64,000 nt of DNA from Amoebophrya sp. A120 (taxonomy: Eukaryota; Sar; Dinophyceae; Syndiniales; Amoebophryaceae). The first letter of the stretch is position 1. Every line of letters begins with the position of its first letter. Of the stretch, positions 11,664 through 23,087 are shown one piece after another. The DNA is taken from NCBI GenBank assembly GCA_905178155.1, contig CAJINV010000008.1:1612001-1676000 (forward strand). Reading direction: 5' to 3'. Made by a program: the position numbers and the translations under genes. Under the pieces are notes generated by a model. The model was not told where the DNA came from and ran no database searches. It saw nothing but the letters and a program-made list of their open reading frames with translations.

Positions 11664-12023
11664 TTATTTGTTCATGGATTCAGACATGATCTTTTTTAGA
11701 GCATATACATACAACTGCATCTCCTGGAATCGAGCTAGTTGCCGAAAACAAAATGAATCTTCAGGCTCAGCCTCGTCAGATTCAGCCTAAGAAAGTGCAA
11801 CATATTACATAGTAACAAGTACCCCCAACAAATTGAGTTTCAGTGAGGACTCCAGTTCCTCCGTTGTTTTATCCACATTGGGTGAGACGATGACGGTCTC
11901 TTCGCCCTCCTGCGCGACGGTGGTTTCCACCGTCACCGTGTGCTCCTCCACTTCCTTCTTCGTCGTGCTGGAAGCTACCACCGGCTCCTCCACTGGAGCT
12001 GCAGCGGAGGAGGATGTTGACAT
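11664..12023 (-). CDS. Small acidic two-exon protein, unknown function
   Basis: Exon 1 runs from the ATG at 12023 to 11823 (67 codons) and exon 2 from 11786 to the TAA at 11664. The intron is only 36 bases, GTACTT...TTCTTAG, phase 0, giving 107 residues. The first half is rich in Ser, Thr, Val and Glu with alternating Thr/Val (HTVTVETTV). The second half has an acidic stretch and then a probable amphipathic helix (RQLARFQEMQLYVYALKKI). An in-frame GTG lies three codons upstream, but the ATG is the natural start. No family was recognised. The self-consistent frame, phase and stop support a real gene. Confidence 0.6.
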
Positions 12024-13139
12024 GATGATCACTCGCGCCTACTAGGGTGTCAGTAGGTAGTAAAAAAATATGTCAACGGAAGTGAAACAGGCAATGCAAA
12101 TCCGTACGTGAACCGTTGTAGCGGCAAGAATCAAGGCTCGCTTACATGTATTGTGATGGGTCGTGTATACGGAATCAGGACTCCGACTCGTCGTCACGAG
12201 TATAATAGAGAATTATCAGAGCCCCAATGGCAATGAGCAGTGGTGAAAAACTACGTTTTATCACATGCAGTTGTAATTGTACACAGGAGAAAATTAACTT
12301 GCGATATCGGCGTGGCAACCTATGCGGCAAGTAGGCAAGTGATAGCAACTAGGTTGATAAACGTGGAGATGTGGCCCGCTGGCAAATCCACAAGAGCCAC
12401 CACTACTTCGTAGAATAAATAGTACCTTTGACAATTAAAGTAGAGGCAAGTTCTTTTTCTTAACAGCTTTCTTTATCAAAAAAAGCACCACGCACTATAG
12501 TATTTTAGAGAAGAATGATCGACGGCCAACAACATGCAATGACTCATGTCGCATAGACGAGTGCGACCACGAATGCGATGATGATTTACTTCGAAACGAA
12601 AAATGAAACCACGAAACGAATACCCCACCCGCCCACAAATTTGCAGCTGATCGGAATTTCACGTAATGCCGTTTGCTTTTTTTTTGCTTTATTTGACGAG
12701 CGTCTCGAGTTCGACATCCAGGCTAGTGGTAGGTGCAGATTATGAGGTTCTTGCGAACGAGAAAAATACGAAATAATGCGCTTGTTATAGTTGCTGACCA
12801 CGACCGTACGAAATCGATTGGTGTATTTCTTCGTGGGCGTTTTAGCTTGATTTGCGCCCCTATGATACATAACCTGAATCACTCGAAGGACCAAACACAA
12901 CCACAAGTAGTTGAAACACACGCCGCTCATGCGAATGTCGAGAAACATACATACACACATACACGCTCCACGCGGCTCTGCGAGAGGTTTGTGGTGCTCT
13001 AAATTTGACCCTGTCTCCCGGAAAGCGATCCACCCAACGTAGTACGGGCGAGCAAGGGTGTGAAGGAACCCTCTGCGTTCGTGATGTGGACGAACGCCGC
13101 AAGAGGTGAACAAGGATCCTGGAGGTGCCTGGGCCGCCC
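12024..13139. other. Intergenic; possible short terminal exon only
   Basis: No domain was found. A minus-strand frame around 12720-12586 starts with ATG, is Ser/Lys-rich and ends in a hydrophobic tail. It could be a last exon of an unseen gene, but no donor or acceptor partner is visible. Confidence 0.25.
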
Positions 13140-13970
13140 TTTGCTGGGGGGGGCGACTTAGAGCGCACCGGCGGGCTCTATATCCATGCTCCTGATGGCC
13201 GCGTCAATGCGTCTTCGCTACGAGCGTCGTGTTGATTGATTTTGCCACGATCTTTCAATGTCGGCGGCGGGCTACGATCCTTGTGCCGCGTGCATCGTGC
13301 ATCCTGCATTCTAGCGGATGCTACTGCTCCATCTCTCCACAGACAGAGAGAGGAGGGGGGGAATCTACTACGAGCAGGCCCCCCGATGCCAGGGGAGCCT
13401 CTACGGCAGCAACCCGGAGGGCAGACGCGGACGCACGGGAAAGGCGCAGGGCCCAGCCCTGCGAGGGCATTGCATGCGTCCACGCGTGTAAGTAAGAGCA
13501 ATGTGGGGCGCAGCCCAATCCTCCGGACGCGGGCCCATGGCTTTCTGGTGCTTGCTAGGTGGCAGGGAGGCGCATGGCAGTCGCGGGCCTTCGTGTCTTG
13601 CACATCTTTGCGCGCTCGCTGCGTGGCCCTGTATTGGCGTCCCGTTGTCGTATGCTCCGGGGCTGCACACGCAACCGATCGGATGCGACGGGCATGCCAC
13701 AGGGGAGGCTACAGGGGCGTGGGCAATGTTTTTAGACGCTGAAGGCGGCGCGCGATGGTCTAGCTGCGAGCTAGTCCTGCTGCGGCGAGCGTTCCACGGA
13801 CGGAACTAGGCCAGATGCTCCACAGGCCTCGCGTAGCTGAGGCGGATACATTGTCTCACTCTGAGCGCGTTGCCGGTCGGTCCTGGCATCTGCTGGGTCC
13901 TAAAGACAGACCAAGCACTTTTGTGCTCCGAGCACATGGGCTCCCTTCCCTACAAGGGCGGGAGAATGTC
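13140..13970. other. GC-rich island with overlapping open frames, no assigned gene
   Basis: This block is clearly more GC-rich than its AT-leaning surroundings. It is open on several frames of both strands (up to about 170 codons), which is the usual by-product of GC richness. None of the translations resembles a protein: they are rich in Arg, Cys, Ala and Gly without domain pattern. It may be a repeat, a non-coding transcript or transferred DNA. It lies between the small gene at 12.0 kb and the end of the methyltransferase gene. Confidence 0.4.
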
Positions 13971-14335
13971 GAGAAACGAAAAGTAGGCTCGTCTCCGATA
14001 TGTATCTATGTTAATCATATTTTCGGAGCTACGACAAGATATTGTGTCATCTTTTTATCGAAACTCTTAGTCTTACACATACACCACAAAGAGGGCTACA
14101 AATTCAAATGTTCGACCACGAAGGGATTTTTGCGCAGGTTGCAACCGCTGTCGTGTTTGTCCTGCTGGTGCTGCTGCATTTCATTTGAAGATCGATGTAA
14201 TAAATAAGTATGCCGCCTTGTCTTGGCGGCTTTCTTGGAAACCAAAAATCTTGATCTTTTTACTTGTCCCACTCCACCTAAGAAACGGTGGCAGAACTAC
14301 CTGAGCCAATCAATATGAAGTAAAGTCAAACAGCT

Positions 14336-17300
14336 TTATACTTCTTCATTTTCCAGCGTACAAAGTAGATCGTCCGCGAAACTGTGTTCGGGTCCTTCAA
14401 ATGTGACATTTACGCTTGTGTCGTACCAAAACGCCAGATACTTCGTAAACGATGCGGACGCGCGGCTCAACGGAAAGAGAGTGTTCGTCTCTGTGCTGCC
14501 CTTGACGTATTTGACTTCTTCCAGCTGCGCCAGCAATTGCCCAAGGTGGCGGGAGGCACATCGAAATCCGAATCCATGCAAGAACCACAGCAGGGACACT
14601 GGGTCCGTTCCGGCAGCCAACAGGGAGGTCGGCTGAAACTCGAGCCAGATGTGCTTGATCCTTCTTTTACGTAATAAGGTTTCGGCCCCCCGCAGTACAG
14701 AAAGCTCATATCCCTCGACGTCGATTTTCAGCAAAGAGATCTCGTCTACGTCTTGTAGTCGAGGGCGCAGCTCATCAATATCGCTTTCGATCTGATTCTG
14801 ATATTCCGCTTGAGAAGATGAAAATGCTCCACGACGACCCGCCTCGTTGACAGAGTGGTTGGAAACAAATACCTCGTGGTGAGAAGCAGAAGCTGCTACA
14901 TCAGAAAACGTAAAAAATGCATCGAGGGTCTCGACTTGCACGTCTTCGAAACTTGCACCCTCTGCGCGGCTCCCAAGGAAGTCTTGCTCGTGTAGGGAAG
15001 TGTAGTCGCCTCGGCGCTCGATGCGAACAGTTGTTTTCTCATCCCCAATAGCAAACGCAAAAAGGTGGTAGCGGTGTTTGTGCATGTTGCGTTTCTTTCC
15101 AACATCACACAGGTCCTCGTTTCCAACAAATTCGTTGACGAATTTCCGCCGCAAGTCTTCGCAGAAATTTCGACGCGGGCACTTGTTCCAGCGGTACCCA
15201 TAAAAATATGTCTTCGCTTGATTGCGATTGCCAGAGTCTTCTTGCCGTTGCCCTTGTTCAACCGCATGCTCTGGCGCTGGCTTCGCGGATTGAGGTTCAA
15301 GATACCCAGCGGGAAACTCAACAGCAGCAGGCATGAATTCCATACGAAATACGTCATTTAAAATGTAATTTGCTCGGTCGTCGCGCTGCAACGGAAAAAC
15401 TGAGGCGCTGCTCGCGGCGCTTTGAGCTTCCTTCGCCTGGACATCCTGGGCCGACGTTATCTCCTCTGTAAGATAACCTAGATCTGAATCTTCGTGACCG
15501 TCGTGCATTTTGACGTTACAGGTTCCATACACCCTCAAGGTTTTTTCAACGAACTGTCTACGATTTTCGGCCACCGGCTCAAAGCCAATAGTCTGAAAAC
15601 CGGCCTCAATCGCCGCCGCAGCCCAGTCGCCACCGTCGAAAACGCCAACATCCACGATCAACGGCGGTGTCGTTGTACTAGCGCGCTTTTTGGCAGAATC
15701 CAGTGTCTTGAGACTACTTCTTCGTCGCTTCTCCTGTGCTCTCTGTTCATCGGGAAACAAAAACTGCAGCATCGAAAAGGCGTTGTCGCTGTGGGCCGGA
15801 TCCAGCACTGCGATTTTGGGGTCTTCCTGCAACATACGGCTCTTGTTGTGTCTGTTTTCCTCCGTGTCTGGGACTGGGTCTGCGCTCGCGGATGACAATG
15901 ACGAAACGGTGTACCGCGGTTGGGGTTTGAACTCTAGCGCGTGAATCTGGTCGTAGGCGAAAGTCGTAAGGTTCCAGCGCACTTGCTGCTCCTCCTGCTC
16001 GTCGCGGATCCGCCCCGGGCGAAACTTGCCCCACTTTATGAGTTCTTTTGCGAGCAGAAGGCCGATCTTCCCGAAAGGAAATTTGAAAAAGTGGAGTTGC
16101 AGTGGGTAGTCCGCAATTTCCGCCTGAATCCAGCCTAGTGGCGATTGGAGGCGGGTCACAGAGGACGCAACTAACCGAAAGACGGAAGGAATTATAGCAG
16201 CGCCATTGGTTCGCCGGATTGCATGGGTAACGTCGCTTGCATGTTGGCCTGGTAGTCCCAGAGATTTTGCGATGAGCTTCTGAATGTCGTCCTGGTCATA
16301 TGGATTGTAAGTAAAAATGTCTGGGTCTGGAAGATTAGAACTTGTAATGCTAGCTTTCCATACCTAGAAAATCTGTATTGCATAACCAACAAAAGTCGCA
16401 GCCTCTTTTGTCATGCAAAAACGCAGTCTCTCATGCGGATTGCCTATGACAAAGCGTTTTGGGAAGTTGTCATGCCGGACTGCATTCGGAAGTGTTTTCA
16501 TCATGCACATTTTAGCATCACAAGCTTCCAGACCCAGACATTTTTACATTTGATAGGTCATCTACCGGGACAAAAAGTCTGTGGTGCAGTTCGATCAGGA
16601 AAAAGATGAACGCGAGAAAGCCAGCCCAACACGTTTTCCGAAATCGAAAATACCACGAACGCAACAGAAACAGAGGCAGCCTTGAAGTTTCTGAAAAGAG
16701 ACCAGGGATATCCACTGCAGGTTGTACACGGCTGGCTTCTGGATCTTCGCGAGTGATGTAGTAAGGCTCGTCAGCGGCGCTCCCACCCAAGACACCGCTT
16801 GCAATTTCGGCCGCATTTCTTGACCGCAGAGAAGCAGCCAAATTAGCTTGCGAATCCCTGTGTGCTTCATCTTGTTGTGCCATGTCGTCCTTTGCCCAGC
16901 TGTTTTTTCGCTCTTCAACATTTCCGGCTCCGGATGATGAAGCAGTTCGTCCTTCTCGCCCAACAACTTGTTCATCACGTTCCTGTTCTAGCTGCTGGCT
17001 CAGCCGGTGGTAGCCTTTGCTAAGAAGTCGGGGAAGCTTTTTCCACACCTCGTGTGCACACTGTGGTCGTGCGATTTCGGGATTCTCCATCGCCTCCCGG
17101 AGGGGCGCAGAGGGGGGAGCTGCGTAAAAGTTCTGCTTTTCATGATAGATACCGTGCTGGTACAACCAATAAACGTTCTTGCTGGTCAAGGCCGGAGCAG
17201 GCGCCTTCGGTAACGGTAACTCGGCGATGGCGAAAGTGACTCGCTGGATATTACCGCAGGACCAAAGAAATAGAAGCGAGATCATGAAACGGAGAGACGG

Positions 17301-17408
17301 CGAATATCTCGCTGACGAGTCAGCATGTATCCGCCGCATTTTTGGCGTTGTTCTCAACAACTGACAAAATACGCGCAATAGTGCAGCCTTGTAGCAGCTG
17401 TTTTCCAT
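14336..17408 (-). CDS. FkbM-family methyltransferase with two membrane segments
   Basis: This is a SAM-dependent methyltransferase of the FkbM / Methyltransf_21 type, a family acting on sugars, lipids or natural products by O-methylation; the substrate is unknown. Motif I is LIVDVGVFDGGDW followed by TIGFEP, and the FkbM hallmark LLKIDVEGYELSVLRGA lies near the C-terminus. Exon 1 (17408-16555) begins with an ATG and has a hydrophobic segment near residue 45 (MISLLFLW) and a second one near its end (FLAFIFFLIEL), so the enzyme is probably membrane-anchored. Exon 2 (16292-14336) carries the catalytic domain. The only intron is an introner-like element. Removing it with one 5-bp duplication gives VDDQDDIQ in frame and a 936-residue protein. 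A canonical alternative joins GTAAAA to the AG three codons into exon 2. Confidence 0.75.
16298..16554. mobile_element. Introner-like element A (family 1) in the FkbM gene
   Basis: The element is 257 bp with inverted ends carrying TGTCTGGGTCTGGAAG. The left end begins TATGGATTG and the right end finishes CATTTGATA. It is flanked by the exact duplication GGTCA (16293-16297 and 16555-16559). Inside it is oriented like copy D and opposite to copies B and C. In the direction of the host transcript it begins TATCAAAT followed by GTAAAA, a usable splice donor. Confidence 0.85.
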
Positions 17409-18055
17409 GTCGATGGCTTAGGTCTCAGATGATATTGCTGGGTCGGCCCATGCTTGTATAGTATTCCGGTGTAGTACGGGCGGTGGCATGACATGATGTT
17501 TTTGGTCGTGTTGCTTCATCAAATTAATACGTCGTCATCAACACAATGACGTAGCCTGCCGTGGAGTTTGAGCAAACCCACAAGGAAAAACGAGAAACGC
17601 ATCAAAAGCAATCATCTCGTTTTCGAAAGACAAAGAAAACACCACGAATGATGAAATGATGATCACAGATGTGCACATTGCAACAACGTCAAAGCTGAAC
17701 AGGTTGATCGCGGTCATCGACCGAACAGGGTCCAAGTTCCATCAGGACGATGTAGCCATAAGAACCAACTCGTCCGCATAGTGCTCGATGTGCTTCCTTT
17801 TGCTTTTCACTGTCGTTTTCTTTTATTTCACCTCATTCTTGCGTCGCTTTCTTAATCGTAGATACTCGGGGAGGTTCGTCGCTGAAAATAGTTAGATCTA
17901 CATATGGAATCAGGTTCGCCGCTGCAGTTACGTGTAGGTACAACAGGTAGACTAGGCTAGGGAACCCCTAGAAAGAAATAAACGAACTAAATCAGTCACT
18001 TTTTACAACTTGTTGTCGGCGTTTTATATGTGCTTGTAAGAAGACTGGTCGACGG
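17409..18055. other. Intergenic region
   Basis: There is no supported gene. A minus-strand frame at 17735-17538 encodes one hydrophobic segment (MCTSVIIISSFVVFSL) but has no partner exon or recognisable domain. Confidence 0.35.
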
Positions 18056-21000
18056 TCAACTTCTTGGAGGTACTTCGCTGATTTTGAACTGCAACAAAAT
18101 CCAGGCGTCCAGAGCAGCGTAGGCTCTTTGCTTTTCTGTCAGAGGACGTCGGCACCAGTCGCTTCGCTGGTGCGTCTTATCGAGAAAAAGACCAAGTTCC
18201 TCCCGCGCTTTCCGGGCCAGGCCAGTGCGTCGATCCTGTCCTTGTAAGTCGATCGCCAACGAACGCGGGAACTGGGTGTCTGGCCTGCCATCTGCAAAGG
18301 CAGCTTGCTTCTCGAGTCGGCGAAGAACTTCGAGCGATTCGACCTCCTTGAAACAGTCAGTCGCTTCGCTGGCAAAAGGCCGGTCCGTCGAGCGGTCTTT
18401 GCTAGTAGTTCTTGCGATGGGAATAGAATTTTTTGCCTTGTTCATCTGCTCAATAAAAGTAGCTCGCAGTCGTCGGAAGTCTTGTTGAAACGAAAATCCC
18501 AAGATGATCAGCTTTTGACTTGCAAGATTTGCCAAAACTTGGGTTTGAAAGGCCTTGCAATGCTCGGGGTTCAGGAAGTCATACAGAAAGACTTTCTCTT
18601 GCGACACCGCGACCTGTGCGAGTGCGATTCCGTTTTCGACTTGAGGATGAAGACGCGTTTCTTGCTGGACCACGGTAACATCTTCTGCATCGTCTCCATC
18701 GTGCGTGCTTTTCTTGTTTTTCCTCCTCCGGGAGCTGCAGCTGCCTCCGCCTCCCCATTCGCAATCAAGCGCGATCACTTTTTGTGTTTGCAGCTGTTCT
18801 TTCTCGAGCGTCTGAGTCGCGGAGTCTGAAAAATTGCCAGTACCGACCAAGTTGAGGAAGTCTGCCGCAGTCAAATCTGGGTCGCAGTCGAGCACTTGCA
18901 CAGTGTCCGGGAGTGCAAAATATGATCTCGGTGCCGATGCCGCATTTCCATTTTCGTAGTTGCGGGTGTGGTCACTGTTGTTCAGAGCACCGTCTTCACG
19001 AAAACCGTCAGGCTCGTCCCTGACGTGCTCGTCCGCACTGTCGAAAAGAAGCTCCGCTCCGCGTGCGCGGTCCCGGTCGCCACAAGCTGTCGCTTTTTTT
19101 CTTCGTTTCGCCCGCCTTCCCGTGCCCTTTTTTTGACCGATTCCCAGGTCCGGGCAGACTGCACCAAGAAACTCGCGAAGGCCCTCTGTTGCAATCTTCA
19201 ACGCGTTGGTGTTATCGGTTGAAGGTGGTCGTGGAGAGGAGGAGTTGCAAGGAGCTTCTACGACGTGATCCTGTCCTCCTGCACTCAGAGCTTCAGCCGC
19301 TGTGGTGCGTGCTCCAGCGGCGTCCAAATTTTCAGCCTCGGCCTTCATCTTCGACGCAAGCAGCGCTGTGCTGCTGCGCCAGACCTCCAGTGCAGCATCG
19401 ACGCCCACGGCGTTCTGAAATTGGAATTCGACCGGCATGTCGAATTCCAGCGCACGGCATGCCTTTACCAGCACTTTTAGCCCGAGGTGATTGGAAAATG
19501 CATGGCTCGGCGCGCTGAAAGGTGAAGCACTGCATCCGCCTGACAATGACGAAAGCCGCAAATCCGAAAGCACAAACTCACCGAGTCCTAAAGACAAAGG
19601 CTTTTTATTCATCTCCTTCTCGTCCACAGGTAAGTCATTTTCACATAATGTTGTTCCACCCACTGCTCTTGCCTTAGAACAAATGTCCGCCCAACTAGTG
19701 CCTGTTTCCACATTTTTCGGTGCAGGTGCAGTCAAATGCTTGCAGGCTTCGCCGGCAGTTATTTCTTCGTCCAGCATCTGCAAAAGCGTAGCAACCGTAG
19801 CGCTGTATGTTGCGATGACTAGCTGGATGAAATTTGCGTGCCACCCGGGCGCATGATTTTTTTCCTTTCTGTTTCTGTCACCAGTTGTTCGCTTTCGTAA
19901 TTGTTCTAGATGCGCTTCCCATTCAGTGTGCTTTGTCTGAACCTGGCGCCATCGTGAAAAGCCATCGCACAAGAGGTGTCCTAATTCGATCTTTGCAAAA
20001 CCGCGACTACCACTCGTGCCCACGACTCCGTCTGCAGCCGGTGGTGGTGCGCCTTCTTGCATACGATCGAGCTCCACGAGCAAAACCCCCAATGCTTCCG
20101 AAGCCATGCAGAAGCCAGCTTTCTCCAGACAAGCAAAGAAGTATGTGATAGCCGTGGCGCTGTTGAAGTTGGACAGATGCGGATGCGCAGAAAGCCGAGG
20201 CTTTGTCTTGCTAGTACAACCTTCGGATAATTGCGCTACTTGCCTCCCGTGCGGTTGAGAACCGTCGTGCTGGTCTGCGTCACAAGGATTCTGTCTCCGC
20301 TCAATCAAACTGTGCAGCGCAGCTTTCACCCAAGCTTGATGGTTTCCTGATGATGATGAATACAGCGAGCATTTATTCGGTTCTTGTGGCAGTCTGGTGC
20401 TCGCACAACTTGTATTAGCATGATCAGACGAAGAACAGGAGGAAGAAATATGAATATCGCCGTTGCCTTCGACTCTTTCCATTCCCTCGAGCACTTCTAA
20501 CGGAACATCCAAAGGATGCGTAGGTCGTGGCGGCATATAAAGAAACGCAGCTGCTCGAGCCGTGACGCAATCGGATTGGGCAATTACTGCACTTCTGCAA
20601 GAGCGCAGGATATCGGTGACATTTTTCTGCTTAGCGCAAGAATTTGTATTTGACCTTGCGACGTTCTCCGAAATAAGCTTGTTTCTGCTTTGGGTCACAT
20701 TGGCCTTGCTTGTTGTAGAACAAGTTGAGCTCGTATGGTCGGAAAGAATCAGGCTTCCCAGGTACTGCTGTATTGCGGCGAGGCTGTCGCAGTCTTCGAG
20801 TCGAGGTGTCGAATCGGCGGTCGCGTTGTTCTTCGAGGAAGTGCACGTTGTCTCCCACTTTTTTGGGAGGACGACGCCGCGAATCGTCTCTTGCCAGAAC
20901 GTCGCAGGTGTGCTTCCCGTTCTTGTAGCTGCCGCATCGCGCCTGCTGTTTTCGTCTTGTGGGGCGCAGGAAACTACCTGCTGTTCTTCCATGCCGCTGA

Positions 21001-22828
21001 TGAAGAGCGGGTTTCTCGGGTGAGTTTTCTGGTACTCCGCGATCGCCAGGATTGCGTTCGCCGTGCTTAGCAGAGGCAAGGGATCAAGCGAGATGCGCGA
21101 GTCGCCTTTTAGCTGCTGGCCGTCCGGAGAGTAGCACGGGCTCAGCCAATAGCGCTTGTGCAGAAGCAGCACCCATCGGTAGGGTTTATGATCTACTTCC
21201 TTGTCCTTAAGCTCGCGCAAATCCGTTTCGAAGTTCTTCGTCCAGAAACCACTACAAAAGGCTTTCGAGCCCTTTTGTGCTGCGGGGGCAAGAAACTCGT
21301 AGGATAGCGGATCCACATCTTGCTGCTCATCTCCTTCTTGCTCCTGTCGTGACAAAAACGCGGTTTGCTGCCAATCGCGAAAGGACCAAAATACCCAACC
21401 GCGCAGGAGTAGTGCACTTTCCAGGTGCGCTGTTGTAGCTACACTGTGACCGTCGGTTTTCAGCTTTATTTCTCTCCATTTCTCCTGCACCTCCTGGATT
21501 CGCTCGTGGTAGTCTAACAACCGCCACAGGAGGCTTTCGTACAGAAAGGCGCCGTTGGAGCGTGCGGCAAGCACGAAGCGCTCATCCTCTCGCCGAATTT
21601 TTAAGTTGGACGACGAGTCGGCCGCAGCCGGGATGTCGGTGTCCTCGCTCAAACGCGACATCTCTGGTGCAATACTGCAGTGGATAGCAGACTCGACATG
21701 CAGCGTAGTTGTTTCTTGGCTCGTCCGAGAAGAATGGTCAGCAGGTGGTTCCGCTCGTGGGATCATTTTTGTCGAGTCAGAAACATCGTTGCAGGCGCGC
21801 TGCTCTACAACTCGCTTTACCTCCTCACTTGACCTTGAAGCTTCAGGAACAAATAAATCCCAAGAACGACCGCCCGACGGACGCGGAAGACTCGTCTGCC
21901 GATTTTTGCATGCATCATCAAAAGCGTTTCTGCGCGTCCTCAACAGGAATCTCGGCACCACGTCGTCGCCGAGATCGCGTCTGGAGATACAGTTCTCGAA
22001 AAAAACGGGGCAGTTGGAAAAAAAATACTCGAGCAGCCGACTGAAGTAGTAACCCAAGCGTATGTGGTGCTTCTCCTGCAACAGAAAATTTACCAGGTCG
22101 GACGCTCCGCGACAATCGCAATTCGAATTGTCTGTTGTACTTGTAACTCCCTCTGCGCAATGGACCGTGATTTGCTTTGCAGCAGCCTCCGTGTCGCTTG
22201 TTTGGGCCATGAATAGCACTTCATGTTGACGCAGGGCTGCTTCTTCCTGAGAACCACTTCGACTTGTATTCAAGTCCACGGTCTGCCTTTTTCGAGTGCC
22301 GGTATCTTGCAGCTCCAGGATCACATAATTTAGGTCGGAAGTACAGCAGGTCGTCGATGTAGAAGAGGCCAGGTCCTGGTCCTCTGTTTTAGAAAATGAC
22401 AATGAGGAATTCCGGCCATCCTCATCGTGCAACTGCAGGCGCAGGGACTCCTGTTGCTGCCCGAACGAGTTCACCACGGTCTCGTTCTCTTCTTCCTCCC
22501 GATGTTGAAGATCGTTGCAGTCTCCATCTTTATGTGAATGTGATATGATGTTGCCTCCTGCGCCTCGTGTTATTGAAAGCGAATTCGGATAGTTTGTCGC
22601 GCTGTCTGTATCTAGCCGATGCAGCCAGTCAAGCACTTCCTCATTTTGCACAATTTTTGCCGCCCACTTGTCTTCAAACAGCGGCAAGTAGTCTTGGTTT
22701 TCGGAGCTGAGCAGGTGCGGGCTGGCAATACAGGAGTACAGGTCGCGTACAACTTGTGTCTGGAAGAAAGGCGTGGCGGGAAGTTTTTGCTTCAAGTTTT
22801 TTGTGTAATTCCTCTCGTCCGGTGTCAT
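18056..22828 (-). CDS. Large protein with C-terminal DEDDy 3'-5' exonuclease domain (Mut-7/EXD-like)
   Basis: This is a single exon of 1590 residues, with the ATG at 22828. The exonuclease domain spans about residues 1345-1580. Motif I is IALDCEW (Asp and Glu). Motif II is GFSFQQDFRRL (Asp), and motif III is YAALDAWILLQF (Tyr and Asp). This set defines the DEDDy group that includes WRN exonuclease, EXD2/EXD3 and Mut-7. The C-terminal position behind a very long N-terminal region resembles Mut-7/EXD3, which trims small or other RNAs. The N-terminal 1300 residues have helical, Cys-containing stretches and Ser/Asn-rich linkers, without a recognised domain. An insertion of charged residues follows motif I. 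A 4.8-kb intronless gene is unusual beside intron-rich neighbours. RNA or DNA substrate cannot be told from sequence. Confidence 0.8.
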   Translation of the reverse strand: MTPDERNYTKNLKQKLPATPFFQTQVVRDLYSCIASPHLLSSENQDYLPLFEDKWAAKIVQNEEVLDWLHRLDTDSATNYPNSLSITRGAGGNIISHSHKDGDCNDLQHREEEENETVVNSFGQQQESLRLQLHDEDGRNSSLSFSKTEDQDLASSTSTTCCTSDLNYVILELQDTGTRKRQTVDLNTSRSGSQEEAALRQHEVLFMAQTSDTEAAAKQITVHCAEGVTSTTDNSNCDCRGASDLVNFLLQEKHHIRLGYYFSRLLEYFFSNCPVFFENCISRRDLGDDVVPRFLLRTRRNAFDDACKNRQTSLPRPSGGRSWDLFVPEASRSSEEVKRVVEQRACNDVSDSTKMIPRAEPPADHSSRTSQETTTLHVESAIHCSIAPEMSRLSEDTDIPAAADSSSNLKIRREDERFVLAARSNGAFLYESLLWRLLDYHERIQEVQEKWREIKLKTDGHSVATTAHLESALLLRGWVFWSFRDWQQTAFLSRQEQEGDEQQDVDPLSYEFLAPAAQKGSKAFCSGFWTKNFETDLRELKDKEVDHKPYRWVLLLHKRYWLSPCYSPDGQQLKGDSRISLDPLPLLSTANAILAIAEYQKTHPRNPLFISGMEEQQVVSCAPQDENSRRDAAATRTGSTPATFWQETIRGVVLPKKWETTCTSSKNNATADSTPRLEDCDSLAAIQQYLGSLILSDHTSSTCSTTSKANVTQSRNKLISENVARSNTNSCAKQKNVTDILRSCRSAVIAQSDCVTARAAAFLYMPPRPTHPLDVPLEVLEGMERVEGNGDIHISSSCSSSDHANTSCASTRLPQEPNKCSLYSSSSGNHQAWVKAALHSLIERRQNPCDADQHDGSQPHGRQVAQLSEGCTSKTKPRLSAHPHLSNFNSATAITYFFACLEKAGFCMASEALGVLLVELDRMQEGAPPPAADGVVGTSGSRGFAKIELGHLLCDGFSRWRQVQTKHTEWEAHLEQLRKRTTGDRNRKEKNHAPGWHANFIQLVIATYSATVATLLQMLDEEITAGEACKHLTAPAPKNVETGTSWADICSKARAVGGTTLCENDLPVDEKEMNKKPLSLGLGEFVLSDLRLSSLSGGCSASPFSAPSHAFSNHLGLKVLVKACRALEFDMPVEFQFQNAVGVDAALEVWRSSTALLASKMKAEAENLDAAGARTTAAEALSAGGQDHVVEAPCNSSSPRPPSTDNTNALKIATEGLREFLGAVCPDLGIGQKKGTGRRAKRRKKATACGDRDRARGAELLFDSADEHVRDEPDGFREDGALNNSDHTRNYENGNAASAPRSYFALPDTVQVLDCDPDLTAADFLNLVGTGNFSDSATQTLEKEQLQTQKVIALDCEWGGGGSCSSRRRKNKKSTHDGDDAEDVTVVQQETRLHPQVENGIALAQVAVSQEKVFLYDFLNPEHCKAFQTQVLANLASQKLIILGFSFQQDFRRLRATFIEQMNKAKNSIPIARTTSKDRSTDRPFASEATDCFKEVESLEVLRRLEKQAAFADGRPDTQFPRSLAIDLQGQDRRTGLARKAREELGLFLDKTHQRSDWCRRPLTEKQRAYAALDAWILLQFKISEVPPRS

Positions 22829-23087
22829 GGTGTTTTTCTTTTTCTTTGCTTGATTGCGATTGCCCTATGGCATTTATTAAAACGAAAATCACAGGCAAAG
22901 ATAGACTACAGACGAAAGAGAAAATAGCAATAGAACCAATCACTCGGCACAACAAGCCAAGCCAGCAACATCTTCAACACCAGAATGAGACACGTTTAGA
23001 GACGTAAAAAAACGCGAAAATTGAAATTCAAAAATTCGCAATAAGAATAACTTACTCCATCTTCAAGTTGTAGTCAGTTCCTGCGCT
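22829..23087. other. Intergenic region
   Basis: This AT-rich spacer lies between the exonuclease start and the stop of the next upstream gene. No motif was recognised. Confidence 0.4.

Noticed and set aside
13236-13742. 168-codon frame in the GC-rich island
   Set aside because: Several frames on both strands are equally open, and none has domain-like composition.
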